Assembly: GCA_000708835.1 (NCBI GenBank)
Contig: DF236982.1
Location: forward strand, 62,001-126,000
Length of the DNA stretch: 64,000 bases
Origin: Klebsormidium nitens
Taxonomy: Eukaryota > Streptophyta > Klebsormidiophyceae > Klebsormidiales > Klebsormidiaceae
Direction: 5' to 3'
Below the pieces are notes generated by a model. That model was not told the origin of the DNA. It made no database searches and saw only the letters and a program-made list of their open reading frames with translations. The translations under genes and the position numbers were made by a program. The number at the start of each line of letters is the position of its first letter. Within the stretch, counting starts at the first letter, position 1. Positions 23,601 through 35,700 of this stretch are shown here, in pieces.

Positions 23601-26600
23601 GAAGTTTACACAAAAACCATGGATGTTTAGAATTCAGGCTGAGTAGTTTGATAGATTACGCAACAGGACCAGTTTCCTTGCTTTCAGGGCAACGGGACGG
23701 ACTGTGCTTTTCTGAGGCACATTGCATTGATCCCGGGATGTGTCGTTTGCAGCTCTCCTGACTCCAAGCTTGTTCCGCGACCTTGGACGTAATAATTTGG
23801 ATTTGATAGGCCGTTTTATGACGTTATGCGCTTCGCTTTTCTGAGCCCCCAACACTCCTCTTGCAGCGCTACTTATGAAAACCTGTCTTTTAACACTGTC
23901 AGCCCTGTCTAGGAACTTGTCACTTTTGAGGTTTGTGTACGTTAAACGAACTTCATATCGCGAAATTCGTCCTGCAGGACAACCCGATGCGGCTGGGGAT
24001 CTGCAGTCGCAGCAAGGACGTGATTGAGCCGATGATTAAGCCGCAGTGGTACGTCAAGTGCGACGACCTGGCGAAGGCGGCGTGCGACGCGGTCCGCAGC
24101 GGAGAGCTCGAGATTGTGCCTCCTGTCTTCAAGGACGTCTGGTTCAGGTGCGACGATACCTCATTTGTTTTTCTGGGTTCTTCAGTATGCGTGTCCGGCC
24201 ACTCTCTTTGCTTCTTCTGTTCGTTTCTGGGGAGTAACAAACCTTAGATAGCTCATCGAGAAACCCTTGACAACGTATCGCAATGGTGATTCAACACACT
24301 CATCTTCCGAAGGCCGCATTTCATCTCGGGCAAGACGCCACTAGCGTGACACTTTCTGCGCCATCGTGGGCATCCTGCTTCTCTGCAGAACATGCCCGGC
24401 CCGCAATGGGCTTCATTTAATGTGCTTTTGCGTGTTCAAAACTGGCCTTTTCGCTCGATCTGGAGCCCGACAGTTGTACGCCGAGACACGTCAAAAGGCC
24501 CATGCAGGCGGATCGCAGAACTCCGCGATGGTCGAAATCGCAGCGCTACCGTCCGATTCCAACATAAGGAGTCCAGTCTGCAAGGTTTAGGCAGGGGGTC
24601 GCAGATTTTGGCAGGACCGGTTATTTTACGGGTTTTAGACAAACCGTGTCTGACCAACTTCTAACAAAAGATCTCGAGCGTCCATTTTTTGACGTCAAAA
24701 TCTGAACGGCAGCGCTGCGATTCTTGGTCGTCCCCCAGCCTTTTCGTGGTTTTGCGGTCCGCCTGCATGTCCTTGGTTACTCAACCTCACATTTCCTTTG
24801 CCCAGGTGGCTGGAAAACATTCGCGACTGGTGCATCAGCCGGCAACTGTGGTGGGGCCACCGCATCCCCGCCTGGTACGTCACCCTCCGGGCGGATTCCG
24901 GCAAGCTCCTAACGGAACAGAGTGACCGGTGGGTGGTGGGGCGGGACGAGGCTGAGGCGCGTGCGGCCGCGGAGGCGAGGTTCGGACCGTCCGAGATTGC
25001 GGAATTGACGCAGGTAGATGTCGATGTGGTTTCTTCAGCTATTGCCTAGAGGCGGAGCGAAACAGCGTACAGGTTTTCCAATTGGTCCTTACCTACTTAT
25101 TCCAACCCCTAGCGAGCCCAACGAACATCGGTACGCGATCAACAGGTCGAGTTGAGCCAGGTTGAGATACACAGATCGGCGCAGGATGACGCATTGAAAG
25201 CAAGAGTTTGGATACAATCCTACGCATTGTGCACCTTAGCCCCCCCAAAACCCCGCTTGACCCCACGCGCTTTTGGGCACTGACCCATTTCAGCCTAACT
25301 GTATCTTAACCTGAATTCGATACTGCTCTGGCGCAGGACCCGGACGTTTTGGACACGTGGTTCAGCTCGGGGCTGTTTCCGTTCTCCGTGTTCGGGTGGC
25401 CGGACGGAACGGCGGACCTGGCCAAGTTTTACCCGACGCAGCTGCTGGAAACGGGGCACGACATTCTGTTCTTCTGGGTGGCGCGAATGGTAATGATGGG
25501 GATGCGGCTCACGGGCAAAGTACCGTTCAAACAGGTGAGGAGCCGTTCTCAGGGAGTCCGCCGATTGATTCAGCACTGTTTGGTAGTATGCTCTCTGAGT
25601 TTCGTTTGGGATGTTCCGAGCGTGGAGAAGTGGTTCGAAGATTGCTTCTGAGGTGTCTTTGGGTCTGCGGCGCAAAGTGAAGGTGCCGATCGAAAGAGAC
25701 AAGTGCCGTTTTCTTGACGAAGTTGTTCTTGCTCATGTGCTTTAGTGCTACGCAGTATACTGTTTGACCCTCAAGTGCTCTGCTTGTGGAATTATTACTG
25801 TTGGTCATGTAATTGTGAACGCACGCACTGCGTGCATAGGCGTCATTAACACCTCAGGCTTTACCTTGGAATGAGAAAGTTCAACTTCAAAAGTAAGCGA
25901 GTCTTAGTGATTCCGTCTACATCACTCTCTGTAAACCCAGTCAACCAATTTCCCCAGGTGAACCTGCATGCAATGGTGCGCGACTCGCACGGGCGCCGTA
26001 ACCTATCCTAACCGACCCTCGTAACCCTTATTAACCAAACCCCCCCATATGGCGCGCAACGTGCACGGGGGCCGTAATCCATCCTAACCGACCCTCGTAA
26101 CCCTTTGTTTACCAAATCTCCTACCTGCACGTGATGGATGGACCTGGGCACCGTAACCCATTCTAACCGCCCCTCGTAACCCATTTTCGCCAACCCCCCC
26201 CAGGTGTACCTGCATGCGATGGTGCGCGACGCGCATGGGCGCAAGATGTCCAAGACGCTGGGCAACGTCATCGACCCGCTTGACGTCATCGAGGGGATCA
26301 CCCTGGCCGAACTGCACGCGAAACTAGACGCGGGGAACTTGGACCCGAAGGAGGTCGCGACTGCGAAGAAGGGGCAATCTGAAGACTTCCCCAACGGCAT
26401 TGCCGAGTGCGGCGCTGACGCGCTACGGTTTGCGCTCGTGGCATACACGACGCAGGTGGGAAGGGGCTTTGTTTTGGTGCTTATCCCTTTTGGTTTCGTT
26501 TCTTGGGCGGTTTGTGACGCAAAGGAGGAAGAAGAGTCTTTTTGGTAGAGCACAAGCGGCGAAACGGTATGGTCAAAGAGGCGGCGAGTTCAGCTTTTCT

Positions 26601-29600
26601 CAGATTTACTCTCGCTTCCTACGCGTTTGGATCCTCATCCTGCCCGCTTGTAAGCACATGAAGCGAACACAGTATTTTGCTTCATATCGCCTCTTACTTT
26701 CTCATAAGATCTTGTTACTTCAATCTTTGCAAACCTCTGGTTCCTTATGATCGATTCTTGGACCGTCAAAGGCTTCTCCCATTCAGCTGCTTGGTTCAGA
26801 CCCTCCGAAGCTTTGTGCTTCAGTGACCCCCAGATCGTTTGTTTTCCGGTCAGTCAGCCCACTCATTGCACTTCAAAGCTTCAGTCCTCTGAACCCGTGG
26901 ACTCAATGTTGCGACCCTTTGAAGCGACAAAACCCCTTTGAATAACCTCTTAGGTCAGCGTTCCAAAAACCCGTTGCAGGCCCGCGACATCAACCTCGAC
27001 ATCCAGCGCGTGGTGGGCTACCGCTTATGGTGCAATAAGCTATGGAACGCCACCAAGTACGCGATGATGAACCTGGGGCCCGACTTCGAGCCGTCGGCGA
27101 CCCTGGACGTGGAGCAACTAGAGATGGGCTCACAATGGATCCTCAGCATGCTCAACCGGGCGGTTGCGGGGACCGTTGAGGCGCTCGAGAAGTGGGAACT
27201 CTCAGCAGGTGGGCATCAACGTTTTAGGGTGTTCAGGCTCCTAAGGTTTCAGGGTTTCGCGGTGAGATGGAGAAGTAGGGATTGCTCTGTATGCTCAGGA
27301 AGGCAGTTGCAGAGACTTGGAGGCGCTCGAGAAGTGGGAACTCTCAGCAGGGGGGTATCAGGACTAAAGGCTTTTGCTTTTCTCGAGGTTTTGTTTCCCG
27401 GGATTGAAGGAGAAGCGGGAGTTTGTACGTATCTTTAGAAACGAGTTTGTTTGCACGGGGTTCTCCTGCTTGTCTTTCACTGGGACTGAAACAGCTCGTT
27501 GTCAAACTGGATCGGAAAATCTTGCCATTCCGGGCGGAGAGGACTCTGACTTACTTTCTTGATATTTTCATCTGGCAACCATTTGCAGCACGTGCGATTA
27601 ACCAAAGTGTGACGAAAAACATCTCTCGAGCGAACCTTTTTGTCACCTCGCCACAAATTAGCTCCTTTGTCGTAGAGACTAACAACCCAGAACCGTTTCT
27701 GTGCAGCGACGACCATTGTGTACGACTTTTGGCAGTACAAGCTGTGCGGCGTCTTCATCGAGATCATCAAGCCGATCATGCAAGGCAGCGACGCGGCCGC
27801 GAAGCGCCGCACGCGCGATACGCTCTGGATTTGCCTAGAGGCTGGCCTGCGACTGCTGCACCCCTTCATGCCCTTCGTCACGGAAGAGCTGTGGCAACGC
27901 CTGCCGAAGCGCGCCGGGGCGGCAACGGCGCAATCGATTATGGTGAGCACTTTCGTTGAATTTGGCGGAGAGCACTTTGTTTGATTGGCGGACCGATGTC
28001 GGACGTTTCGTCAGGCTTAAAGGGGAACTTTGGGTTTTGAAAAGGCTCTAAGCACTTTGTCATGGAGGAGCTGTGGCAGCGCCTGCCGAAACGCGCGGGG
28101 GCGGCCGCGGCGCCGTCTGGGAAAGCTTTGGGACTGAGCGAATAATTGTTTTGCGGAATTGCAATTGCTCAAAGCGTTGAACCCGACAGATTTTGCGTGC
28201 TTTTCGTCTCGGAAGAGGTTCGGCAACGCCTGCCGAAACGGGCAGACTCGCCGCATTGCCTTCAAGCATGGTGAGCACTTGTTCTAGACTGGTGTTCTAG
28301 ACTGGCGGAGCACTTGTTCTAGATTGGTGTTCTAGACTGGCGGAGCACTTGTCCTAGACTGGCGGACCGATGTCGGCTGTCTCATCTGAGGTTACATGAA
28401 AGTTTGGGTTTGAAACAAGCTCTAAGCGTTTGGTCGCAAAAGACCTCTGGCAACTCCTGTCAAAACGGGCAGACACCACCGCAGCGACGTCGAATCTGGT
28501 GAGTTCTTGGGACATTTTGCGTGTCTCCGAATTATGCTTCGTAATCGGTTCCAAGAATTGGATCTCGAAACGCTCGTCCATGCATCATCATCCCTTTATG
28601 CCCTCTGTCACGAAAGAGCTGTGGCGAAACGGGCTAGATTCGCCGCAGCGCCATCGGTCATGGTGAGCACCTGGTTTCAATCACCGAATTCTGCAGTTTG
28701 GAGATTGAAAGTACAGTGCTCTCCTATCACGTGGGTTACGGGACTTATGAAATGCTGGGACTTGAGCACGCCGTTGTCACAGGGGCTGTGGCAAAGGCTG
28801 CCGTAGTGCATGCCACACAGGTATTCTGCAGTGCCGGCTGCAACAAGAAGCTAAACGTATTAACGGATCCACTACGGATTACAGGCTGGAACTAATGACA
28901 GTACCCAAAGTTGAGTCTACTGTTGGGCCTGCCAACATATGGCTCGCATCAAAGCTAACCAGATGTCCTGACAAGCCACTTATTTGAGGTTGCCGCCGTC
29001 CGGACAATTGAAGGGTAGTGCCGTCAATTCTCCGGTCAAAATTTAGACGATTGGCAGAAGTTCGCGACCGCATCTGGTCGGAACCACATTTATCGATGAA
29101 ATCCGGGCTGCGGTGACGCCACCATTGCTGGTAGCTCTTTGGGACATCTACCGGAATCCAAGTTCAGAACGCTGTTGCACGCTTGAGTTCTCTTCACGCT
29201 CTTAGTCGAAAACGAGCGACGTTCGAAAACGACGCCTGCGCCTCTTTTCGCGCGCTGTGGCGGCAGCGGGTCCGTTGATTGCGGTAGCAATTTTGGAAAG
29301 TGGCAGTTTGGCGAAGGACGTTGGTAGTGAACTTTCAGCTCTTCGATCCCCGAGAACGCTTCGTGTCGTTCGCCACACAGGAGCTCTCGCAGTGCCCACA
29401 AAAGCGTGCAGGGGCACTTACCGTATGATGCATTGAAGCCTCTTCGTTCTTGCGAAATTGGACAAGAAGATATTGAAGAAACATCATACAGCAGAAATGC
29501 GGATCAAGAACCACCCAAAAAACGAATCCCAACCGGCTTCTTGACACGTGGCAGGTGTCAGAATACCCACGCGTCGTGCCCGGTTGGCACCGCCCCCAGG

Positions 29601-31093
29601 CGGAGGCGTACATGGCTCTGGTGGACGGCGCGGTACATACCGTCCGGTCCCTGCGGGAGAAGTTCAAGCTGGAGCCCAAGGCGAAACCCGCGCTCGTGCT
29701 CGTGTGCAAGACGGAGGACGCGCGACAGACGCTGCAGCTCGGGGCGCAGGTATGGCAACTACTTTTTATCGTTTCGATGCGACATTGAACTTTCTGTCGC
29801 AGACTGCATCAAGTAGTCACGGTTGCCTTTCGTAAGCAATTGCGCTGTGCCGACGTCTTGGAAGAGCCGCGCTCACATTGCTCGGAGAATGTTTCTGGTG
29901 ACAAATTGCAAGCTTCTTTCGTGTCTGGGTGGTGATTTTCGCTGCAATCTAGCAAAGCAAACGTTTTTTACATGTTCAAACAGCCACATGTGCTCGATAT
30001 GACTCCACCTCTGAGTAATGTGTGACGCTGTTTTTTAGATGGGAGCTCTGAGTCCTTAAAATCCCTAAAACCCCACAACCCTGAAGTGGGCGAAGGGATC
30101 CTGTGACGAACATTAGGACTTTGGCCTCCGCTTCGGACGTCCGGGGTCCTCGGCCCGTCCGACATACCTCCCGCAGCTTACATTCATAACGTAGCTCACA
30201 CTCTTTCGTAAAGTTGCTGCAAGCGAAACGGAAGTCGTCACGCACATTTGTGCATGATCCTAAAGCCTCGAAGAATAGAACCCTAAAACCCCCGTTTTTG
30301 TGCAGGACGTCCGGACGCTCGCCTCCGCTTCGGACGTCCAGGTCCTCGGCGCGTCCGGCGAGCCCCCCGCGGGCGCCGCGGTGGACATCGTCGACGAGAA
30401 CATCCAGGCGTACCTCGTGTTGGAGGGCCTCGTGGACGCGGCCAAGGAGATTGCCAAGCTGGCCAAGCGCAGCGACGAGATCAACAAGTGAGCAAACAGG
30501 GCCTCTGCAGCAGATCTTTCTGGCCATCCAATGGGAGTGTAGTGGTACCTTTCGCGTAAAATGAGGGTCTATATGGGCCTTCTCAGTTACTTCCTTCGCA
30601 TTCAGCGGGACTTCTTGGATGCACAGAGGTAGTTACCGTGAGCGAAAGAGTCTCGACCATCTTCCGCAAAAGGCTTCTGATTCCGAGCAGTGTCGCCAGA
30701 CTTTGGGCAAGGATTCGCTTCTGGGGCGCCTGTGGTGACGGCTCATTATGCAGCCTGCGAAGTGGTTCAGCGAAGCGCATTTCACTTGTGGCGGTGTGGC
30801 GCCAGCTGACGTCAGCTAAGGGAGGAGCCCCCACCAGCTGCATTCCCTGCACTCGTTGAGATTCGGTCCCGCTGGTGCGTGTGACGTCAGTTCCCTGACG
30901 TCATCTGCTCTTCTTGTATTGCAGGCAGCTCGAGGCGCTTGCCAAGAAGATGGCTGCCCCCGGTTACCAAGAAAAAGTCCCCGCAAACGTCCAGGAGCTT
31001 GACGCCAGTAAAGGGGACAAGCTGCGCGAAGAGCTCGACACAATTGCGATCGCACGGCAGAACTTCGAAAAGTTATCGTCCGCGGGTAGCTGA
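17663..31093 (+). CDS. VARS: Valyl-tRNA synthetase (18 exons)
   Basis: This class I synthetase charges tRNA-Val and edits misactivated Thr. Exons are 17663-17770, 18190-18273, 18565-18737, 19116-19188, 19658-19723, 20083-20166, 20801-20962, 21823-22154, 23138-23441, 23978-24147, 24806-25013, 25337-25534, 26204-26455, 26980-27208, 27707-27942, 29555-29749, 30306-30487 and 30925-31093. All phases agree, giving about 1074 aa, the usual plant length. In order: a Lys-rich N-terminal extension; [14 protein letters not shown] (HIGH) in exon 5; the CP1 editing domain with [12 protein letters not shown] in exon 8 and TPAHDPND in exon 9; [14 protein letters not shown] in exon 11; [13 protein letters not shown] in exon 12; GRKMSK (KMSKS) in exon 13; the anticodon-binding domain in exons 14-16; and a coiled-coil C-terminus. 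The exon 5 donor is GC (CAG|GCAAGC). Introns 6-8, 12, 14, 15 and 16 carry exon-edge copies. One gene may serve cytosol and organelles, as in Arabidopsis; no clear targeting peptide is seen. Confidence 0.96.
20365..20800 (+). repeat. Decayed copies of the VARS exon 7 edge
   Basis: Exon 7 starts at 20801 (ctcag|GTGGTCGTGGAGAAG). A copy at about 20665-20752 includes the intron tail 'catccttaacccgcc', an acceptor 'tctctag' and GTGGTGTGAACAAGAAGC. An older, weaker copy starts near 20404 (gccag|TGATGGTCGAGAAGG). Confidence 0.7.
21425..21770 (+). repeat. Two decayed copies of VARS exon 8
   Basis: Real exon 8 starts at 21823 (gcag|TGCTTCACGATGGAC). One copy, about 21441-21535, begins ctgcag|TGCCTCACGG and reaches as far as GTCAACTGGGACTGC. 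A second, about 21660-21755, begins ctag|TGCTTTACAATGGACG and ends at 'taccgcgacaaccgcca'. Both keep acceptors and long similarity, and both lose the frame. Confidence 0.88.
22985..23060 (+). repeat. Decayed copy of the VARS exon 9 edge
   Basis: At about 22999 an acceptor (ccctcag) is followed by cacgctcatctccacggcaa and then gttcgtggtcagcccttcaa. This mirrors the real exon start at 23138 (cgctcag|ATACGCCCACC, then cacggcaagttcgtgg). Similarity fades after about 55 bases. Confidence 0.85.
25950..26203 (+). repeat. Three decayed copies of the VARS exon 13 edge
   Basis: Real exon 13 starts at 26204 (cccag|GTGTACCTGCATGCGATGG). Copies near 25959, 26046 and 26128 keep parts of 'tgcatgcaatggtgcgcgac' and '(g)gg(c)gcc', each followed by 'cgtaacccatcctaaccgac'-type sequence. 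The period is about 80 bases. Confidence 0.8.
27319..27352 (+). repeat. Downstream copy of the VARS exon 14 end
   Basis: The end of exon 14 (GGCGCTCGAGAAGTGGGAAC, then TCTCAGCAG|gt) recurs at 27328-27352, about 140 bases downstream. This is a donor-side copy inside intron 14. Confidence 0.85.
28040..28815 (+). repeat. Four to five decayed copies of the VARS exon 15 end
   Basis: The end of exon 15 (GAAGAGCTGTGGCAACGCC, then TGCCGAAGCGCGC, ending ATG|gtgagcac at 27942) is repeated downstream near 28058-28115, 28199-28278, 28432-28505 and 28585-28672. A short trace lies at 28784-28805. At least two copies retain 'atggtgagcac', the donor. Frames are broken in each copy. Confidence 0.9.
28274..28372 (+). 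repeat. Short tandem repeat, unit about 38 bp, 2.5 copies
   Basis: Units contain 'gcacttgttctagactgg', 'tgttctagactggcgga' and a repeat of the same. They fall between exon 15-end copies two and three, so secondary expansion followed the first duplications. Confidence 0.8.
30060..30170 (+). repeat. Decayed copy of the VARS exon 17 edge
   Basis: At about 30057-30168 the order 'ccctaaaacccc', 'aggactttggcctccgcttc' and 'ggacgtccggggtcctcgg' mirrors the real junction at 30280-30360: 'ccctaaaaccccc', cag|GACGTCCGGACGCTCGCC, then TCCGCTTCGGACGTCCAGG. Confidence 0.85.
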
Positions 31094-32756
31094 AACGCCC
31101 GCCCGGGGGAATGAGGGCGCGCTTTGACCACGGAAGCAGTTTTGAATTTCGACGAGGAAGGTGTTACCTTTGGGCGAGATTGATTGTTGCATCTTCGGGG
31201 AAGGGGGCGACGGTGCTGTAATGCCTCTGTTGGCTGCCTAGTTGGTTGCAGGGAACCATCTCAAAATGCTCCTGCACGGTCGACACCTTCACAATCATTC
31301 ACCGTACTTGCGCGGTCTTCGCCGCTTTTCTGCAGTTGCTAGTCTGGACCGAATGCATATCGAATGATGTTGCATGTATGTATGAATATGATTGTGGCCG
31401 CAGTCATTTGCTTTGTACTATGCCGGCGGGCACGGAGGTCTTCAATCAGTGCGGTTTCCCTAGCTTCGGCCGGTCAATGACGCATCTGACTCCGTTGCGC
31501 CCTCTCAATGAATGCACCCCATTGACACCCTCATTGCAGCCTGGCATGATTCCTCACTCGTCACCATCATCGATCGAGTATACGAATGTAGGCTTGTGCT
31601 TAAGTTATGCACAGCCAGCTCAATTCAAATGACTGTCATTAGCCCATGTAGCAGGCTACTTTTGAGCATATGCCTATTGCTTTAATTTTGGCACGTGCAG
31701 GTACTGCAAACGCGGCTTCAACGTCCCCGCCTATAGCATGGTGCCTGGTCGCCCAGCGCGCGACGGTCCCATTGAACCGTCATGCCAATTCACGATAACG
31801 GGCACGTAATTAAGTGAATGACAGGCTTCAGCGCGCTGCAGCTAGGTTATAGGTCGCAGCCCAACTCCGCTGACCGGAAACTGAAGTGGGATAATTCAGA
31901 CAGTGGCCAGGGCAGAGACAGAAAAGTGCCGATCAACCGCTTGCAGAGGCTGCAACCGTACGATGAGTCCACGCGGCAACACGTGATTGGAACTTGAGCT
32001 CCGCAAACCGCGACGACCTTGTGAACCTTTTGATTGCTCATGTCACTTGTTTTCGCAGATGCTGACATATAAAAAACATAACATAACCAACTACTCTATC
32101 TAGTGCTGAATCCGGACTACCTAAATTGCGTGCAACATGACGGTTAAGGCTGCAAGGTTAGTGGGCAGCATAAAAGTATAGTCCGCTTCAAGCACTTGTG
32201 GGCTTCGACGCCTACGCGTGTTACTCGCATTGCTGTACCAATTCTTCAATTTTGCAGCATCTTAATTCAGCTTACAACTCAATACCAATATTGCATGGCT
32301 TTGCAGAAGTCCCCGTCGTGGCAATGCACATTTCCCAGCCCGCGCCGTATTCTCAAGATGTCCAGGGAAAAGGTTGACAGGCTACTTGACAGGAAAACCG
32401 TCGACAGGCTGCAAATCGCCTTGTCCAGCATAGACAAGATCTGCAAGAAAGAAGCAGTGATGTTACAACTTACTCGCATGGTCCAAAAATATCTCCTCTA
32501 AGAGACGAAACCTTGATATTGCTTCGATTAGATGTATTTCCATGGCGGATAGTGTACAAAGTATTCCTTACTCGAATATACTTCAAATCAAAACCCCAAT
32601 ATCGATCGCGCTGTTCAGTGAGGGAAGAGACACATGACCTCCCGTTTTGAAATGCACTTGATTAAAATCACGCCTGTTGACACGATCCTGATTATGATGC
32701 GGAGAAAACAACCGAGCTTGAAAGCCACTGGCTATTTCGGCGTTTTCATTTTCACC
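31094..32756. other. Convergent intergenic DNA
   Basis: This is the 3' flank of VARS and the possible 3' end of the minus-strand glycosyltransferase-like gene. A plus-strand frame at about 32350-32501 encodes a charged helical-looking piece (SREKVDRLLDRKTVDRLQ) with a stop at the end. It has no homology I recognise and no supporting exon, so I do not call it a gene. Nothing else is seen. Confidence 0.4.
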
Positions 32757-35700
32757 ACTCATGATCTGAAGCCCTTGTGTTAGACCGGGCGCGACCCGAA
32801 TTCTGCGAACTTGACAGCAGTTCGGCATGAGCACCTTTACCGTATTTGAACAGCACGAAGACCTCTCTCAGATGATTGGCCTCCTCTTCTCGATTCAATA
32901 ACCGGAAAACAAATAGCCGACGTCCCTATGCTTTCCCTTGTTAAAGCGCCTTTTCTCCCGCATGATTGAAACGAGTTGAGTAGAGACTTACCAGAGTATC
33001 CTCGTTCCAGTTTGCGCCAAACTGGTTTTCGAGGACGTTGTTCCACGACGCGGCAATTGTGTGGTCATTGTCTAGAACAACAATGGGCACTTGCACAAGT
33101 TGCCTGTGGAAGGGAAAAAGTGGGCGATCGTTGAAGAGGGCGTCAGGGGACCTGTTCCCCCTCAGGCGACGAGAGAGCGCCCCGGGGTGCCCGCTTGGTC
33201 GCAGACGGCCACTTTTAAGATGGTATAAGGGCCGTCATAAACCCCCGGTATAATCGGTTGTCAAATACAGATCTTGGGCAGGGTTGAAAGCAAATTCTAC
33301 GAATATGTCAGTGCCAGGTCGGAGAGCGACAGCCGGAGTACATATGTCTCGACCGATCGCCGGCCACTCCAAGGGGGTAGAAGCACGTGGAATGGCGATG
33401 TGAAGACTTTGTCCCTCAGGACTCATATGCACGACTGTATCTTGAAAATTTGACGCGCTAAGTCTATAGAAAGGCACAACCCCGTCAGCCGAAAGCCGTC
33501 AGCTTGAGAGGAGACAGGTTGCGCAATTTGACAGAAATCGGGATCGCACGTTTTGGAAAAAGTGTTTGCTTGTTGCGCTCTTCCTTAGTTTTGGGCTGGA
33601 AGCAGCCGCTCAATCGAGAAAGAAGGTGCGATGCATAACCTCAATGCTTGACAGCACAGCGGCGTGGCGAACTTGAGAAGCTGAATATCAGGCGGGTCCA
33701 ATTCAACAGCAAAATTCGCTTCCTTATCAAACAAATTCGGAACACTTATATCGCAGCATTTCTTTCTATCTTCTTTCTTGTTCTTCTCTCTCACTCTTTC
33801 TGAATGCAGAAGGCGTCCCGAGATCACAAAATTACCTCTCGGCTTCTAAAGTGATTACTTCCGGGAACTCTGCAGCTTCAATTGAAGGCCTTAGGGAGCT
33901 TTGTCGACCTGATGCCAAGGAAAATCAGACTGATTTGAGTCGAAAACAAAAACTCAAAGGTTGCTTCGAAAAGTGCTGTAGCAAGACGGGGTCGAGAAAG
34001 CGCATGGCATCGCACCTGAGCAAAGCTAACTCGGGAGGGCTCGCATTGGTTGCAGCAAACACAACCTTCATCTCCGGGTGTACTAGGAGCGTGGCTCGTA
34101 TGCACAGACCAACGTCCGTGATAGACGGCATTAAACTGCGCAGGGAAAACACAATTGAAAGAGCGGGCCACTTCATTTTCAGAGGTTTGAAGATTCACAT
34201 ACACAAGGTGCGAACCTTGCCTTGAGAGTCTGAGACCTCTACTAGGACGAGCGGACGGTCCTGGAGAGTGCTGCAAGCCAAGAGTGCTCAAGAGACTCAG
34301 AATGCGTGGAAGGAGAACGTGGACCAAATTCCCACTGTTTGGACACTCCCACTTATAGAACCCTGTCGACCGCGCGCGGGCCCGGGTCGGTAAGTCCGAC
34401 CGGGGGGTCCGGCCTGAACTTGCGAAACTTTGTACCCGGTAGGTTGTACATTGTACCTGCACCGCTAACGGCTGTAGCAAGAGGTACCGGGGAAGTGCCG
34501 GTACTTTGCTGATCCCCAAGTCAGTGCGGCCAGGGAAGCTACATTCTAGGTGCGCAGTCCAGAGTACAAAACGGTGGGGGGTTTGGAAAGGCCCGAATCT
34601 GGTCCACGTTCTCCTTCCACGGCTTCTCTCAGAACGGACGACACCTCCAGCTCGGTGGTTTGACCCACACCGAAGAAACAGCAAGCGTTCGCCCAGAACT
34701 CGACCTCTGCCAGACTAGTAGCCCATGATCCAGGCGCCCGACGATCCCTCGAACTAATCCTGACGCCTGCGCAGTCGCTTTGAAGACACAAATCAAGAGG
34801 CCGTTCGTGCGCCAGAATGTGGTCCCGTTTCCAAGGAAGGGAGGTACGAATCAGTCCCTTAAAGATTTTCAACGTCTGAAGACTTTAAAGGCTGCTTCCT
34901 TCCTCTCCGAATCGAAACAACCAGTTTCGAAGAAGACACACAAGAGGTGCGCTCACTGATCAAATTCAAAAAAGTCGCCCCGCCGGATGTGTATACTCAG
35001 GAACGGGATCGCTCCGAAAAACGCGCGGACGAAGTTCCGCGCCGCGACCATGATCGCCTCGTTCGGCAGGACCGCGGGCGCGCAGTTCTGAGCCGTCAGA
35101 TTGCCTGCCGACGGCAAGGACGAACGATCTGACGGCTGTAGAAGCCGAGCTTTTTTGCTGCGACCCGTGCTCTGCAATGGGCGCCAGGAGGCCCCCTCGA
35201 AGACGATGCCCGCTTTTCATAGGATTCAAAAATCGGTTTTCCAGGTGTGCAAACTTCCAAGAAGACAAATCAACAAGCACAGAGCTCGGATAGACCCGAC
35301 CGACAACGAGGGAAGGCGGCATACTTTACCTGATTGGAGATTCCAACTGTTAACGATTCCGGTACTCTGCAGAGGTCAGAAGAAAACATTTCAAAGGAGG
35401 AACCAGCGTCTCAAATGACCGGTTAAATGTGAGCAAGAAAAACCCAAGAGTAATCTGTCGAAGTGCGCGAACGAAGTTGTGCAGATACCGACTGGCACCA
35501 ACAGTGCTCAACGTTAAGCGTGCAAAGCTTCAGTCCAACAAGCCTTCTGAACAAGCATCCCCTTCTATATACTGGAAGAGAAGCGACCAATAGCTACAGA
35601 TTTTCTTCATCAATCAGGAGCAAGTCTGAGTGGTTTCGATTCTAAACTTACCGTCCAACGAGCAACAACGCGCGCGCTATCCCCTCGCTCCTCTTCTCTT

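Noticed and set aside
28040-28815. A second synthetase gene or pseudogene after VARS exon 15
   Set aside because: Only the last part of one exon is repeated; no other synthetase exon is present there.
32196-32501. 101-aa plus-strand frame with a charged helical end
   Set aside because: No recognisable family, no start context or neighbouring exon; kept only as a note.
33878-34684. 268-aa minus-strand open frame
   Set aside because: It lies in an intron of the fucosyltransferase-like gene, runs through an inverted repeat, and shows no family features.
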